Shown: positions 7,896 through 14,503 of the stretch, in pieces
How positions within the stretch are numbered: the stretch's first letter is position 1
Layout: each line of letters opens with the position of its first letter
The notes under the pieces: model-generated
Seen by the model: the letters and a program-made list of their open reading frames with translations, nothing else
What the model was told of the DNA's origin: nothing
The model's database searches: none
Position numbers and translations under genes: made by a program
NCBI GenBank assembly: GCA_900544105.1
Contig: UQUC01000014.1
Location: forward strand, 1-33,707
Source of the DNA: an uncultured Oscillibacter sp.
Lineage (GTDB): Bacteria; Bacillota; Clostridia; Oscillospirales; Oscillospiraceae
Reading direction: 5' to 3'
Length of the DNA: 33,707 bases

Positions 7896-9068
7896 TTATG
7901 TGCGCCTGTACCAGTACAGATACAGGGCCGTTTCCAATGCCAATCGCTTCATCGGATCGACCGGATCGGCCTCCAGCAGCAACCATAGCTGCTGGAGCCG
8001 GTAACTCACGGTGTTGTAGTGCAGGTGCAGCTCCCGCGCCATCCGGCGCTGGTTGCCCATACAGCGCAGCCAGCTCGCCAGCGTGTCCAGCAGCTCTTGC
8101 CGCCGCGGCTCTGGCTGCCGCAGGAGCGTTCCCAGCTGCCGATGGATATAGGCATCCGTTTCCGCCGGGGAGGATTCCTCCAGCAGCCGTACCACCCCCG
8201 CTGGGTCGTCTGTCACGCAGGGTGCTTCCGTTCGCGCCGCCATGTGGAGCGCCGCACGGGCACTGCGGTCTGCTTTCTGAAAGCCCATCGTACCGCCGTA
8301 GGGGCGGCTGACGCCGCAGATAACGCCGTGGACGGCGGCAAAGTCCGCCATCACCTGCCACAGCGGTATCTCCAGCGCGAACAGGTCGTCCGCCTCCAGC
8401 ACCAGCAGAAGGCCATCCTCCAACAGTGCCCCCCACATGTCCGCGCCCAACGCCCGGCAGCACTCTTCTGCCTCGTGCAGCCAAGAGCGCCGCTGCAATT
8501 CCGGCGCATCAGCCCGTATCCACATCAGGATATGCGGACATTCCAAATGGATACCGGACTCCGCCGCCTGACGCTCCATCGCTTCGCTCAGCGGCGCGCC
8601 AGAGATGAGATGGTGCAGTAGTACGGCCAGCTGCCGCTCCTGCTCCGCCGGTATTCGCCGCCGTGCGATCTCGCGGGACACCGCATCGGCCAACTCGGCA
8701 AAGCGCATATCGGTCGGCAGTTGGAGCAGCGGCAGTCCCAGTCGGTCAGCCTTCTCCGCCAGCGCCGCCGGCAGGGGGCCGGGCAGGTAGCGCCCCGGCT
8801 TGATACCCACGCCGGACAGGCCTTTTTCTGCCGCCGTGGGCAGCAGCGCATCCACGGCCTGCGGATCGTCTGCGATGGCAAAACCAGTGGTGATGAGCAG
8901 TTCTCCCTGCGCCAGCCAGCGCGCGTAGTCCGGTGTGTCCGTCAGATTGACACCGCTGACCCTACGGCCAAGTCCCGCCGCGCCGCCGCAGACCGTGCAG
9001 CCCGCAAACATGGGCAGGCGCAGCACCTCCTGCAGTGTGGGATAGTCCGCTGTGTGCTGTGATGTCAT
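7896..9068 (-). CDS. PucR-family transcriptional regulator
   Basis: A 390-residue regulator. The N-terminal PucR domain spans about residues 10-125 (TLQEVLRLPMFAGCTVCGG, QGELLITTGFA). The middle is a divergent GGDEF-like region, and the C-terminal PucR helix-turn-helix is at about 345-390 (RMARELHLHYNTVSYRLQQL, then ALETALYLYWYR). The start at 9068 is chosen because of the AAGGGG-rich site just upstream; an in-frame ATG at 9131 would extend the protein through the 17-bp palindrome at 9083-9099 and lacks a site. Family members control purine, amino-acid or aromatic catabolism. No such genes are adjacent, so the target is uncertain; autoregulation through the palindrome is likely. Confidence 0.9.
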   Translation of the reverse strand: MTSQHTADYPTLQEVLRLPMFAGCTVCGGAAGLGRRVSGVNLTDTPDYARWLAQGELLITTGFAIADDPQAVDALLPTAAEKGLSGVGIKPGRYLPGPLPAALAEKADRLGLPLLQLPTDMRFAELADAVSREIARRRIPAEQERQLAVLLHHLISGAPLSEAMERQAAESGIHLECPHILMWIRADAPELQRRSWLHEAEECCRALGADMWGALLEDGLLLVLEADDLFALEIPLWQVMADFAAVHGVICGVSRPYGGTMGFQKADRSARAALHMAARTEAPCVTDDPAGVVRLLEESSPAETDAYIHRQLGTLLRQPEPRRQELLDTLASWLRCMGNQRRMARELHLHYNTVSYRLQQLWLLLEADPVDPMKRLALETALYLYWYRRT

Positions 9069-9082
9069 GGCTTCTGCCCCCC

Positions 9083-9099
9083 TTGTGATACTATCACAA
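9083..9099. promoter_or_regulatory. Perfect 17-bp palindrome upstream of pucR
   Basis: TTGTGATA-C-TATCACAA is fully symmetric and lies 15 bp before the pucR start codon, between pucR and the divergent 55-codon ORF. It is a probable operator, most simply for PucR itself. Confidence 0.7.
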
Positions 9100-9144
9100 T
9101 TTTCAGAGAAATGTTCATTTATTTTTGCCAATGGAACAGACCGT

Positions 9145-9179
9145 CCGTTGTTTTATGATAGTGGTAGTAAAACGAACGG
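9145..9179 (+). promoter_or_regulatory. Imperfect inverted repeat in leader of the small ORF
   Basis: CCGTTGTTTTA (9145-9155) and TAAAACGAACGG (9168-9179) are complementary except for one bulged base. The second arm runs straight into the GGAGG of the small ORF at 9191. It could be an operator or a leader hairpin affecting ribosome access. Confidence 0.4.
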
Positions 9180-9190
9180 AGGTATATTCC

Positions 9191-9358
9191 ATGGCAAAGC
9201 AAATGAAACAGGATACTCCCTTAGTCCCCCGCAAGCGGAGACTGGCCGCGCTGATAGCAGCCACCCGGTGCGCCGGAGAGAAACGTGACACGCTCTCCTG
9301 CCATGCCCGCCGCTGCACTGCCTCATCCATGGCGCAGGGTCTGAAGCACTACGCCTGA
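9191..9358 (+). CDS. Small basic hypothetical protein (55 aa)
   Basis: Not recognised. A 55-codon ORF with an excellent GGAGG at 9178-9182 before the ATG, followed by a hairpin terminator at 9383-9405. The product is strongly basic (PRKRRLAALIAATR, CHARRC) with three cysteines and no membrane segment. It is divergent from pucR across the palindrome. The good ribosome site and the terminator favour a real gene; the odd composition leaves room for chance. Confidence 0.5.
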   Translation: MAKQMKQDTPLVPRKRRLAALIAATRCAGEKRDTLSCHARRCTASSMAQGLKHYA

Positions 9359-9382
9359 CGCGGCGCACCCCTTCGGCAGACT

Positions 9383-9405
9383 CCCCCGGCACAATGTGCC
9401 GGGGG
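9383..9405. terminator. GC-rich hairpin between small ORF and ygjV
   Basis: CCCCCGGCAC and GTGCCGGGGG with a 3-nt loop, lying between convergent genes. The T-run is weak on both sides. Confidence 0.75.
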
Positions 9406-9414
9406 TCTGTCCGT

Positions 9415-9918
9415 TCAGGGCTTTCTGGATTCCTTCTTCAGCAGGGACGCCGCCGTGATGATGGTCAGTACCGACTCTGTCACCATGCCGGAATACGACC
9501 GTACCGCAATGACATACACCAGCCACGACAGGCCGCTGGCAATGCCCGCCATCTGTATCACCCGCCGCCTGGTCTGGAAGAACGGCAGTAACGCCGCCAA
9601 CGATGCCACGATGGGCAGTACCGTCACTGGCGTCTCATAGGTCACCACGGCAATCAGCAGAAATACTGCCACGATGGGTATCGCGGTGACCAGTTTACTC
9701 CAGTTGAATTTCTCCTGCAATAGGAAAAGCAGCAGCACGACAATCTGGAAAAAGCTGCACAGTGCGCCGGAGCGTGCGTGGAGCAGCGTGTAGTGGATGG
9801 CGAAGATCAGGTTGGCCACCACCTGCCACAGCAAGATGGTACGCTTGTCATTCTGCCAATAGCTGAGACCCATGGCGATCAGTGCGCCGAACCCAATGAG
9901 TTGGTAAAATATGTTCAT
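9415..9918 (-). CDS. ygjV: YgjV-family inner membrane protein
   Basis: A 167-residue membrane protein with about five or six hydrophobic helices. It opens IFYQLIGFGALIAMGLSYWQ, followed by DKRTILLWQVVANLIFAIHY, the usual start of the YgjV family, whose function is unknown. It ends in a short basic tail. AGGAGG lies just before the ATG. Its transcript probably starts near 10012 from a sigma-A promoter and passes a terminator-like hairpin at 9942-9969, so expression may be attenuated. No metabolic partner is adjacent. Confidence 0.88.
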   Translation of the reverse strand: MNIFYQLIGFGALIAMGLSYWQNDKRTILLWQVVANLIFAIHYTLLHARSGALCSFFQIVVLLLFLLQEKFNWSKLVTAIPIVAVFLLIAVVTYETPVTVLPIVASLAALLPFFQTRRRVIQMAGIASGLSWLVYVIAVRSYSGMVTESVLTIITAASLLKKESRKP

Positions 9919-9935
9919 CCGTCGTTCCTCCTAAT

Positions 9936-9969
9936 AAAAAACGCCGCACACCCTGTCGGATGCGTGGCG
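9936..9969 (-). terminator. Intrinsic terminator in the ygjV leader (possible attenuator)
   Basis: On the minus strand, a 28-nt hairpin (9942-9969, about 11 bp with one mismatch and a GACA loop) is followed by T6. It sits 18 bp upstream of the ygjV start and downstream of the promoter at 10019-10048. It may also catch read-through from tRNA-Arg. Confidence 0.8.
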
Positions 9970-10018
9970 AAAAATAGAGGCGATGCTCCAGAAAAATCCA
10001 CACTTATTTTGGAGTTTT

Positions 10019-10048
10019 ATTATACCATGGGACAGCCGTATTTGTCAA
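10019..10048 (-). promoter_or_regulatory. Sigma-A promoter for ygjV
   Basis: Minus strand: TTGACA (10043-10048), 18-bp spacer, TATAAT (10019-10024). Both hexamers match the consensus exactly. Confidence 0.85.
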
Positions 10049-10064
10049 TTGCGGCAAAGGACAA

Positions 10065-10091
10065 CCTCCAAAAGCCATGGGCTTTTGGAGG
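10065..10091 (-). terminator. Hairpin downstream of tRNA-Arg
   Basis: A 12-bp perfect stem (10065-10076 and 10080-10091) with a 3-nt loop, just after the tRNA 3' end on the minus strand. The T-tract is weak. Confidence 0.65.
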
Positions 10092-10095
10092 CGAG

Positions 10096-10172
10096 TGGTA
10101 CGCCCGACTGGATTCGAACCAGCGGCCTTTAGAGTCGGAGTCTAACGCTCTATCCAACTGAGCTACGGGCGC
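10096..10172 (-). tRNA. tRNA-Arg (anticodon CCG)
   Basis: Cloverleaf read on the minus strand. The 7-bp acceptor pairs GCGCCCG with CGGGCGT and includes one G-U pair. The D-arm is normal, the anticodon stem TTAGA/TCTAA encloses loop CTCCGAC (anticodon CCG at 10136-10138), and the T-arm contains GGTTCGAATCC. The CCA end is encoded at 10096-10098. It reads the Arg codon CGG. Confidence 0.97.
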
Positions 10173-10220
10173 GTATTTGATTGTTCCGGCAAGAGATCTT
10201 CCCCTCACATATCGTTCGAT

Positions 10221-10249
10221 AGTATACCAGATTTTTTCGGTCATGTAAA
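10221..10249 (-). promoter_or_regulatory. Sigma-A promoter for tRNA-Arg
   Basis: Minus strand: TTTACA (10244-10249), 17-bp spacer, TATACT (10221-10226), about 50 bp before the tRNA. Confidence 0.85.
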
Positions 10250-10284
10250 GTCTTTCTTTACAAAAATTTTTATTCCGTCAAAGA

Positions 10285-10325
10285 TTGTTAAAAAATTTGA
10301 CAAGTCCATCATTTTATTTTAAAAT
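10285..10325 (+). promoter_or_regulatory. rex promoter with overlapping Rex-like box
   Basis: TTGACA (10297-10302), 17-bp spacer, TAAAAT (10320-10325). A near-palindrome at 10285-10303 resembles the Rex box TTGTTAA-N4-TTAACAA but has one extra base between the arms. It covers the -35, as expected if Rex represses its own gene. Confidence 0.7.
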
Positions 10326-10363
10326 AGTGACAACATATTTTTTCAAAGCAGGTGGATCAAATC

Positions 10364-10993
10364 ATGAAAAAAGAAAATATCTCGGACGCCGTTATTCGTC
10401 GGCTTCCTCGGTATTATCGGCAGTTGACCGATCTCTATCACCGCGGCATTGTCCGTACCTCCTCTCACTCTCTGGGGCAGGAAATGAATATTACCGCTTC
10501 TCAGATCCGTCAGGATTTCAGTTGTTTCGGTGAGTTTGGCCAGCAGGGATATGGATACAACGTTGAGGAGCTCCGTTCCGAGATCGGTCACATTCTGGGT
10601 GTGGACAACGATCACCATCTCATCATGATCGGCGTCGGCAATCTGGGCCGCGCATTGCTGAATAACTTCCCCTTTGAAAACACCGGCTTCACCGTGGACG
10701 CATCCTTTGACGTCTCTCCCGAAGTGATCGATACGCAGATCAACGGCATCCCCGTTTATTCGACCGACGAGTTGGATTCCTACATCAAGCGTCACGCCGT
10801 AGACGTTGTCGTTCTGACTATCCCTCAGGCTGTGGCGCAGGCTACCGCCAACCGCCTGATCGATCTGGGCATCCGCGGCTTCTGGAACTTCACCAATGTG
10901 GAGCTGTCCAGTCCCAATCCGGATGTCCAGTTTGAAAACATTCACTTTGCCGACAGTCTTCTGACCCTGAGTTACCGCATCGCCAATCATTGA
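10364..10993 (+). CDS. rex: Redox-sensing transcriptional repressor Rex
   Basis: Senses the NADH/NAD+ ratio and represses fermentation and reduced-cofactor genes when NADH is low. The 209 residues have an N-terminal winged helix (AVIRRLPRYYRQLTDL, then ITASQIRQDFSCFGEFG, diagnostic of Rex) and a Rossmann NAD(H) domain with IGVGNLGRAL near residue 90. The conserved GFWNFTNVEL near the C-terminus is present. The start at 10364 follows AGGTGG at 10350-10355. The SLH gene begins 14 bp after the stop, so they are likely co-transcribed. The pfl operon at 19.8 kb is a plausible target, but no Rex box was seen there. Confidence 0.97.
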   Translation: MKKENISDAVIRRLPRYYRQLTDLYHRGIVRTSSHSLGQEMNITASQIRQDFSCFGEFGQQGYGYNVEELRSEIGHILGVDNDHHLIMIGVGNLGRALLNNFPFENTGFTVDASFDVSPEVIDTQINGIPVYSTDELDSYIKRHAVDVVVLTIPQAVAQATANRLIDLGIRGFWNFTNVELSSPNPDVQFENIHFADSLLTLSYRIANH

Positions 10994-11007
10994 GAAAGGA
11001 ACTCCCC

Positions 11008-12090
11008 ATGAAAAAGTTGGCTCTGTTCCTATCCGTATGTGTGCTTTTGACCTCTGCCGTTTGGGTCGGTGCTGCCGGAGATGCAGGAGATCCGCTGGCC
11101 TCCCTTTCTTACCTGAACAGTGATTTTTCCCAACGTGCAGAGAAAAAAATCGATCAGGCATTGGAAAAGTCGGATGAAGATCTGGCCAAACGCCTGGAAA
11201 GCGGCGCGGTGGGCGAAGCATCTGCCACCTGGCGGGAAACCCGCCTCAAGGAGGGTGACACGCTCCACGGCGTCACAGGCACCGGCGTTCTGCTGCTGGC
11301 CGGCCGTGGACGCGTGACCTATTCCTCCGGTGCCGTGGTGGACGTTACCACTGGGACCGTAGTTCCCAGCGGGACGAACCTCACCGCGAATCATCGCTAT
11401 CTGACTGCTGAGGACACCACCGCCGCCTATACCATCACCTCCGAAACAGCGGTTGTAGACTATCAAGGGCAGTACGCCTTTTCCTATTCCGATCGGCCGG
11501 ACTACAACGCCATGGCCACCGCGCTGAAGTCCCTGCATCTATTCAAGGGTACCTTCACAGGCTACGGCGAGGGCTTTGACCTGGAGGCAGCCCCCACTCG
11601 TCTTCAGGCCCTCATCATGTTCATCCGGGTCTTGGGTGAGGATGAGCAGGCGCTGGCTTGGTCCGGGACCACACCGTTCAAGGACATTGAGAAAGGCTCT
11701 CCGGCGGAGCATTACGTGGGCTACGCCTATGAAAAGGGCTATACAAACGGTTACACAGCCACATCCTTCAAGCCCGCCGGAGCTGTCAATGCCTATCAGT
11801 ACACGGAGTTCGTGCTCAGGGCTATGGGATACAGCTCAGCTGCCAACAAGAATCTGTCTGACACCCTGCTCCGGGCCGTGAACGCTGGCGTCCTGACCGA
11901 CGGTGATGCCACCATGCTGCAAAGCGCCACTTTCCTGCGGGCACAGCTTGTATACATCTCCTATTACGCCCTGGAGTCCGACCTGCCTGACGGTGGCCGA
12001 TCTCTGGCCGATCGATTGATGGATCTGGGCGTTTTCACAAGGGACGAGTGGCGCGACTCATGGAAGCTGGTCAAGAGTGAGCGCCTCTAA
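11008..12090 (+). CDS. Secreted SLH-domain cell-surface protein
   Basis: A 360-residue exported protein. The signal peptide is MKKLALFLSVCVLLTSAVW, with cleavage likely near residue 22-24. An N-terminal unknown region follows, including a charged helix (residues about 35-65) and a beta-rich stretch. S-layer-homology repeats begin near residue 170 (TRLQALIMFIRVLGEDE, then TPFKDI, YVGYAYEKGYTNGY, and ATSFKPAGAVNAYQYTEFVL). SLH repeats bind cell-wall secondary polymers and anchor proteins to the surface. AAAGGA precedes the ATG, inside the end of the rex region. Why it is coupled to rex is unclear. Confidence 0.88.
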   Translation: MKKLALFLSVCVLLTSAVWVGAAGDAGDPLASLSYLNSDFSQRAEKKIDQALEKSDEDLAKRLESGAVGEASATWRETRLKEGDTLHGVTGTGVLLLAGRGRVTYSSGAVVDVTTGTVVPSGTNLTANHRYLTAEDTTAAYTITSETAVVDYQGQYAFSYSDRPDYNAMATALKSLHLFKGTFTGYGEGFDLEAAPTRLQALIMFIRVLGEDEQALAWSGTTPFKDIEKGSPAEHYVGYAYEKGYTNGYTATSFKPAGAVNAYQYTEFVLRAMGYSSAANKNLSDTLLRAVNAGVLTDGDATMLQSATFLRAQLVYISYYALESDLPDGGRSLADRLMDLGVFTRDEWRDSWKLVKSERL

Positions 12091-12118
12091 AAAATTCCGC
12101 ACCTTCTCCGCCATGGCA

Positions 12119-12178
12119 CATACTATGGATTGAGACCGCATGAACGGTCTACATCTCGATCTCATAGGAGGTTCCGAT
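12119..12178 (+). promoter_or_regulatory. Upstream region of the Cys-rich gene
   Basis: CATACTAT at 12119-12126 resembles the -10 of mother-cell sporulation sigma factors, but the -35 is not convincing. AGACCG/CGGTCT forms a short hairpin at 12133-12150. AGGAGG at 12167-12172 is a strong ribosome site. Confidence 0.3.
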
Positions 12179-12325
12179 ATGTGCTGTAATAACGGTTGCG
12201 GAGGCGGCGGGAACTGCTGCTGGATCATCATTTTGCTGATCATCATCTGGTGCTGCTGCGGTGGCGGTTGGAGCGGCTGCGGCTGCAACAACGGCTGTGG
12301 CTGCAATAGCGGCTGCGGTTGCTAA
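12179..12325 (+). CDS. Small Cys/Gly-rich single-helix membrane protein (48 aa)
   Basis: No family recognised with certainty. Of 48 residues, 14 are Cys and 15 are Gly. A Cys/Gly head (MCCNNGCGGGGNCC) leads into a hydrophobic helix WIIILLIIIW, then CCCGGGW and a tail of GCGC/NNGCGC-type repeats. The layout of a glycine-rich head plus one short hydrophobic helix resembles the small YjcZ-like sporulation proteins, with cysteines added; that comparison is inference. AGGAGG lies 7 bp before the ATG and a clean terminator follows at 12333. It could form disulfide-linked layers or bind metal. Confidence 0.75.
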   Translation: MCCNNGCGGGGNCCWIIILLIIIWCCCGGGWSGCGCNNGCGCNSGCGC

Positions 12326-12332
12326 GATCAAT

Positions 12333-12362
12333 GTCCCGTGCCCTTAGGCACGGGACTTCTTC
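12333..12362 (+). terminator. Rho-independent terminator
   Basis: GTCCCGTGCC (12333-12342) and GGCACGGGAC (12347-12356) with a 4-nt loop, followed by TTCTTCTA. It ends the Cys-rich gene and probably the rex-SLH transcript. Confidence 0.88.
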
Positions 12363-12630
12363 TATATAGGACTTGACTTTGCGGAAGATTTCAGTAAAAT
12401 AGAGAATAGTCTTTCGGCTACATTCTGAGTTTTCGCAAGAAGCTGCGTGTTCTTCGACCGTTTTGCGCGGTGCGTAGGCCACTTTCTAATGGCCTGATCT
12501 CCCGGCTTTGCTTCCCCGCCGCCTCTATCCCCCTTAAAAGCACAAGGGTTTGGAGCATCGGGAATGTAAATTTCATCAGGCAACTTCAACCGATCTGAGT
12601 GCAGCCGGTAGTACGGACGGAATTTCATAT
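12363..12630. other. Gene-free stretch left of the tRNA-Pro relics
   Basis: No start with a ribosome site supports a gene on either strand. A minus-strand reading frame of about 100 codons crosses it and continues into the tRNA relic, so it is not a believable gene. It may be decayed mobile-element DNA. Confidence 0.4.
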
Positions 12631-12690
12631 CCGAGATTAGCGCAGTTGGTAGCGTGCCTGGTTTGGGAGTGCCGTGGTTGTATCCGGGAC
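12631..12690 (+). pseudogene. Decayed tRNA-Pro 5' half, copy 1
   Basis: CCGAGATTAGCGCAGTTGGT at 12631-12650 matches the acceptor and D-arm of the intact tRNA-Pro at 13046, and GGTTTGGGAG at 12660-12669 matches its anticodon loop. The anticodon stem no longer pairs and the T-arm is lost, so it cannot be functional. Confidence 0.75.
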
Positions 12691-12776
12691 GGGGCAAGGC
12701 GAAATGCCGCAAAGCCTTGTGACACGGGCAATAGCGGGTTTTTCTCCGGTTGCCGAAAACGGCACAAAAGCGGCTT

Positions 12777-12796
12777 TGACCACAGGAATGACCACA
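12777..12796. repeat. Direct repeat TGACCACA-N4-TGACCACA, copy A
   Basis: Two identical octamers 12 bp apart, between tRNA-Pro relic 1 and relic 2. The same arrangement recurs at 12998-13017. The spacing of about one helical turn would suit arm-type integrase sites, or it may be the remnant of an integrase C-terminus (inference). Confidence 0.6.
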
Positions 12797-12852
12797 GACA
12801 GAAAAAACTTTATTTTTACCGTTCTCCGTGGTATCATGGAGAAAAGTAAATA

Positions 12853-12900
12853 TCCGGGTATAGCGAAGTTGGTATCGCGCCTGGTTTGGGAGCGGGTCGC
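12853..12900 (+). pseudogene. Decayed tRNA-Pro 5' half, copy 2
   Basis: CCGGGTATAGCGAAGTTGGT followed by ATCGCGCCTGGTTTGGGAGC at 12853-12892 matches tRNA-Pro from the acceptor 5' strand to the anticodon loop, with a few changes. The sequence then diverges and no T-arm or acceptor 3' strand follows. Confidence 0.75.
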
Positions 12901-12997
12901 TCCCCCTTCAAGCCGGAAAATACCGTGTCCGCAATCCCTTGATACGCCTGCGATACAGGCATTTCCCCCGCAAGTCGAGGTGGTCAAAAAAACCGCC

Positions 12998-13017
12998 TGA
13001 CCACATGTTTGACCACA
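12998..13017. repeat. Direct repeat TGACCACA-N4-TGACCACA, copy B
   Basis: Same two octamers and same 4-bp gap as copy A, 28 bp before the intact tRNA-Pro. The spacer bases differ between copies, so the octamers have been conserved or re-used. Confidence 0.6.
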
Positions 13018-13045
13018 TCTGGTGCAAAACTGAATTACCAAAAAT

Positions 13046-13121
13046 CCGGGATTAGCGCAGTTGGTAGCGCGCTTGCTTTGGGAGCAAGATGTCGGGAGTT
13101 CGAGTCTCCCATCTCGGACCA
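13046..13121 (+). tRNA. tRNA-Pro (anticodon TGG)
   Basis: Complete cloverleaf. Acceptor CCGGGAT pairs with ATCTCGG (one G-U). The anticodon stem CTTGC/GCAAG encloses TTTGGGA (anticodon TGG at 13079-13081), and the T-arm contains GAGTTCGAGTCTC. CCA is encoded at 13119-13121. It reads Pro codons CCN, chiefly CCA and CCG. It is the likely attachment gene of the island to its right and of the decayed elements to its left. Confidence 0.97.
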
Positions 13122-13160
13122 CAGACCCTGAAATCGAACGATTTCAGGGTCTGTTTTCTT
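13122..13160 (+). terminator. tRNA-Pro terminator
   Basis: A 14-15 bp perfect stem (13122-13136 and 13139-13153) followed by TTTTCTT. Confidence 0.93.
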
Positions 13161-13186
13161 ATTTAAGTATACACTTCTTTGAACAG

Positions 13187-14503
13187 TTAAAATATTAGCG
13201 CACTTTTGAATTCTTGTTCGCAGGTTTTCATTCTCGCGGAAAATTCAGCGTAATTTAGCGCATCCACAGGAATTTTCAGGCCATGCTTAGTAACGCTGAT
13301 GTCATCACGCACCATAACATTTTTCTCATAGGTCGAACCACGATTCAACCACAATTTCAAATCGTCAGAGCCTTCCGCTTCTGGATAGAGATAGTAACCA
13401 GCCTTTGCATCGAAACGGAACATATAAGCAAGTACTTGTAAATAATCTCTATTGCCAATGTTATCAATCGGCTTATACTTGGCATCGGCAATAATTCTCA
13501 CCTCGCTGTTCCGGCTGATGAAATCAGGATAGATCAATCCTATATTTCCATCAAACAATCTCTGTGCACCTTTACCACCTTTATTCATTGGATGATAAAA
13601 CGCATCTTCTATCAGCGAATTGATGTATTCCTCCCACAACCATGTTCCATCGAACAGGATGCCATATATCTGTCTCGCCCCCATCCCGATTTGGTGTTTT
13701 TGATGTTGGAGAATTAAGAGACACAACCGTTGCAATGCAAGATACTCTCTGAAATAAGCGTGTCGGACAGTGTTCTTTTTGTTTTGCTCAATAATTTTCT
13801 GCCTGTCACACGGCTCATATTCTGAAGTCGCATCTATAACGAGTTTTACCTCGTCTTTCACTTTGATAAGAAGTTTATTGCCGTAAGGCTTTCTTTTGAT
13901 AAACTCTATGGTATGCCGCACCAACTCCATCAGGCTGTTATCATAAGAAAACTCTCGCTGGCTGTATGCAACATTACCAACAAACGGGGTGTTCTTTTCT
14001 ATATGCCTTGCGACATCAATGGTGCCCTTTACATTTCCATCATTGTACCTGTGGCGGATATATTTTTTGAACAAGCCCTTCCGCATCGCTGCTTTGAGGT
14101 AATACGGAAACAGAAACAGCAGAAAATTGAACAGCCGATTGTCTTGATTGGCGTCTGCATCCAAATCCACGATGTTCGGAAAGTCCAAGACCTTATCCAG
14201 GAGATACTGAAAAAGGTAATCCTCGCTCTCTCCGCAAAAGCGAGACTCGATCACAAGCCGCTCATCACCGTAGCCGAGAAAGCCCATTACATTGCCGGAG
14301 CGATAGGTGTCATTGACGCTTTGGAGAATCATCTGATCTTGTGTAATATCCTCTGCGTCCTTTACGGTTTCGGGAAATACGAATACGCCTTCACGCTCAA
14401 GCTGTTCCAACGTTTTATCTGCAATTTTACCTGTCAGCTTCGCTACTTGAGAAAAGACATCTTTTTTCTGCTGGGAGTTATCCTTGATCCTGAGCAGCTT
14501 CAT
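13187..14503 (-). CDS. mcrC: McrC-type endonuclease subunit of type IV restriction system
   Basis: Nuclease partner of McrB, cutting DNA with modified cytosine or other marks. The 438 residues carry a PD-(D/E)xK nuclease core at the C-terminal half: P326-D327-F328 (IGLIYPDFIS), then D340-A-K342 (IIADAKYK), with a downstream NRDYLQVLAYMF helix. The N-terminal half is the McrB-binding beta-rich region typical of the family. The start is taken at 14503 because AGAGG lies 8 bp upstream; codons at 14509 and 14512 sit too close to it. It overlaps the end of mcrB by 26 bp, indicating a translationally coupled pair. AT-rich compared with the flanks. Confidence 0.93.
   Translation of the reverse strand: MKLLRIKDNSQQKKDVFSQVAKLTGKIADKTLEQLEREGVFVFPETVKDAEDITQDQMILQSVNDTYRSGNVMGFLGYGDERLVIESRFCGESEDYLFQYLLDKVLDFPNIVDLDADANQDNRLFNFLLFLFPYYLKAAMRKGLFKKYIRHRYNDGNVKGTIDVARHIEKNTPFVGNVAYSQREFSYDNSLMELVRHTIEFIKRKPYGNKLLIKVKDEVKLVIDATSEYEPCDRQKIIEQNKKNTVRHAYFREYLALQRLCLLILQHQKHQIGMGARQIYGILFDGTWLWEEYINSLIEDAFYHPMNKGGKGAQRLFDGNIGLIYPDFISRNSEVRIIADAKYKPIDNIGNRDYLQVLAYMFRFDAKAGYYLYPEAEGSDDLKLWLNRGSTYEKNVMVRDDISVTKHGLKIPVDALNYAEFSARMKTCEQEFKSALIF

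Noticed and set aside
9083..9099. Reading the palindrome upstream of pucR as a Rex or Crp site
   Set aside because: TTGTGA/TCACAA arms resemble both, but the spacing (17 bp in total, 5-bp core) fits neither, and position favours a PucR operator.
12363..13045. CRISPR-like array in the repeated region before tRNA-Pro
   Set aside because: Only two copies of tRNA-derived and octamer repeats, irregular spacing, no cas genes.
12637..13122. 161-codon minus-strand frame through the tRNA-Pro locus
   Set aside because: It reads through the intact tRNA and both relics on the opposite strand; no ribosome site. A known kind of false ORF at tRNA-Pro genes.
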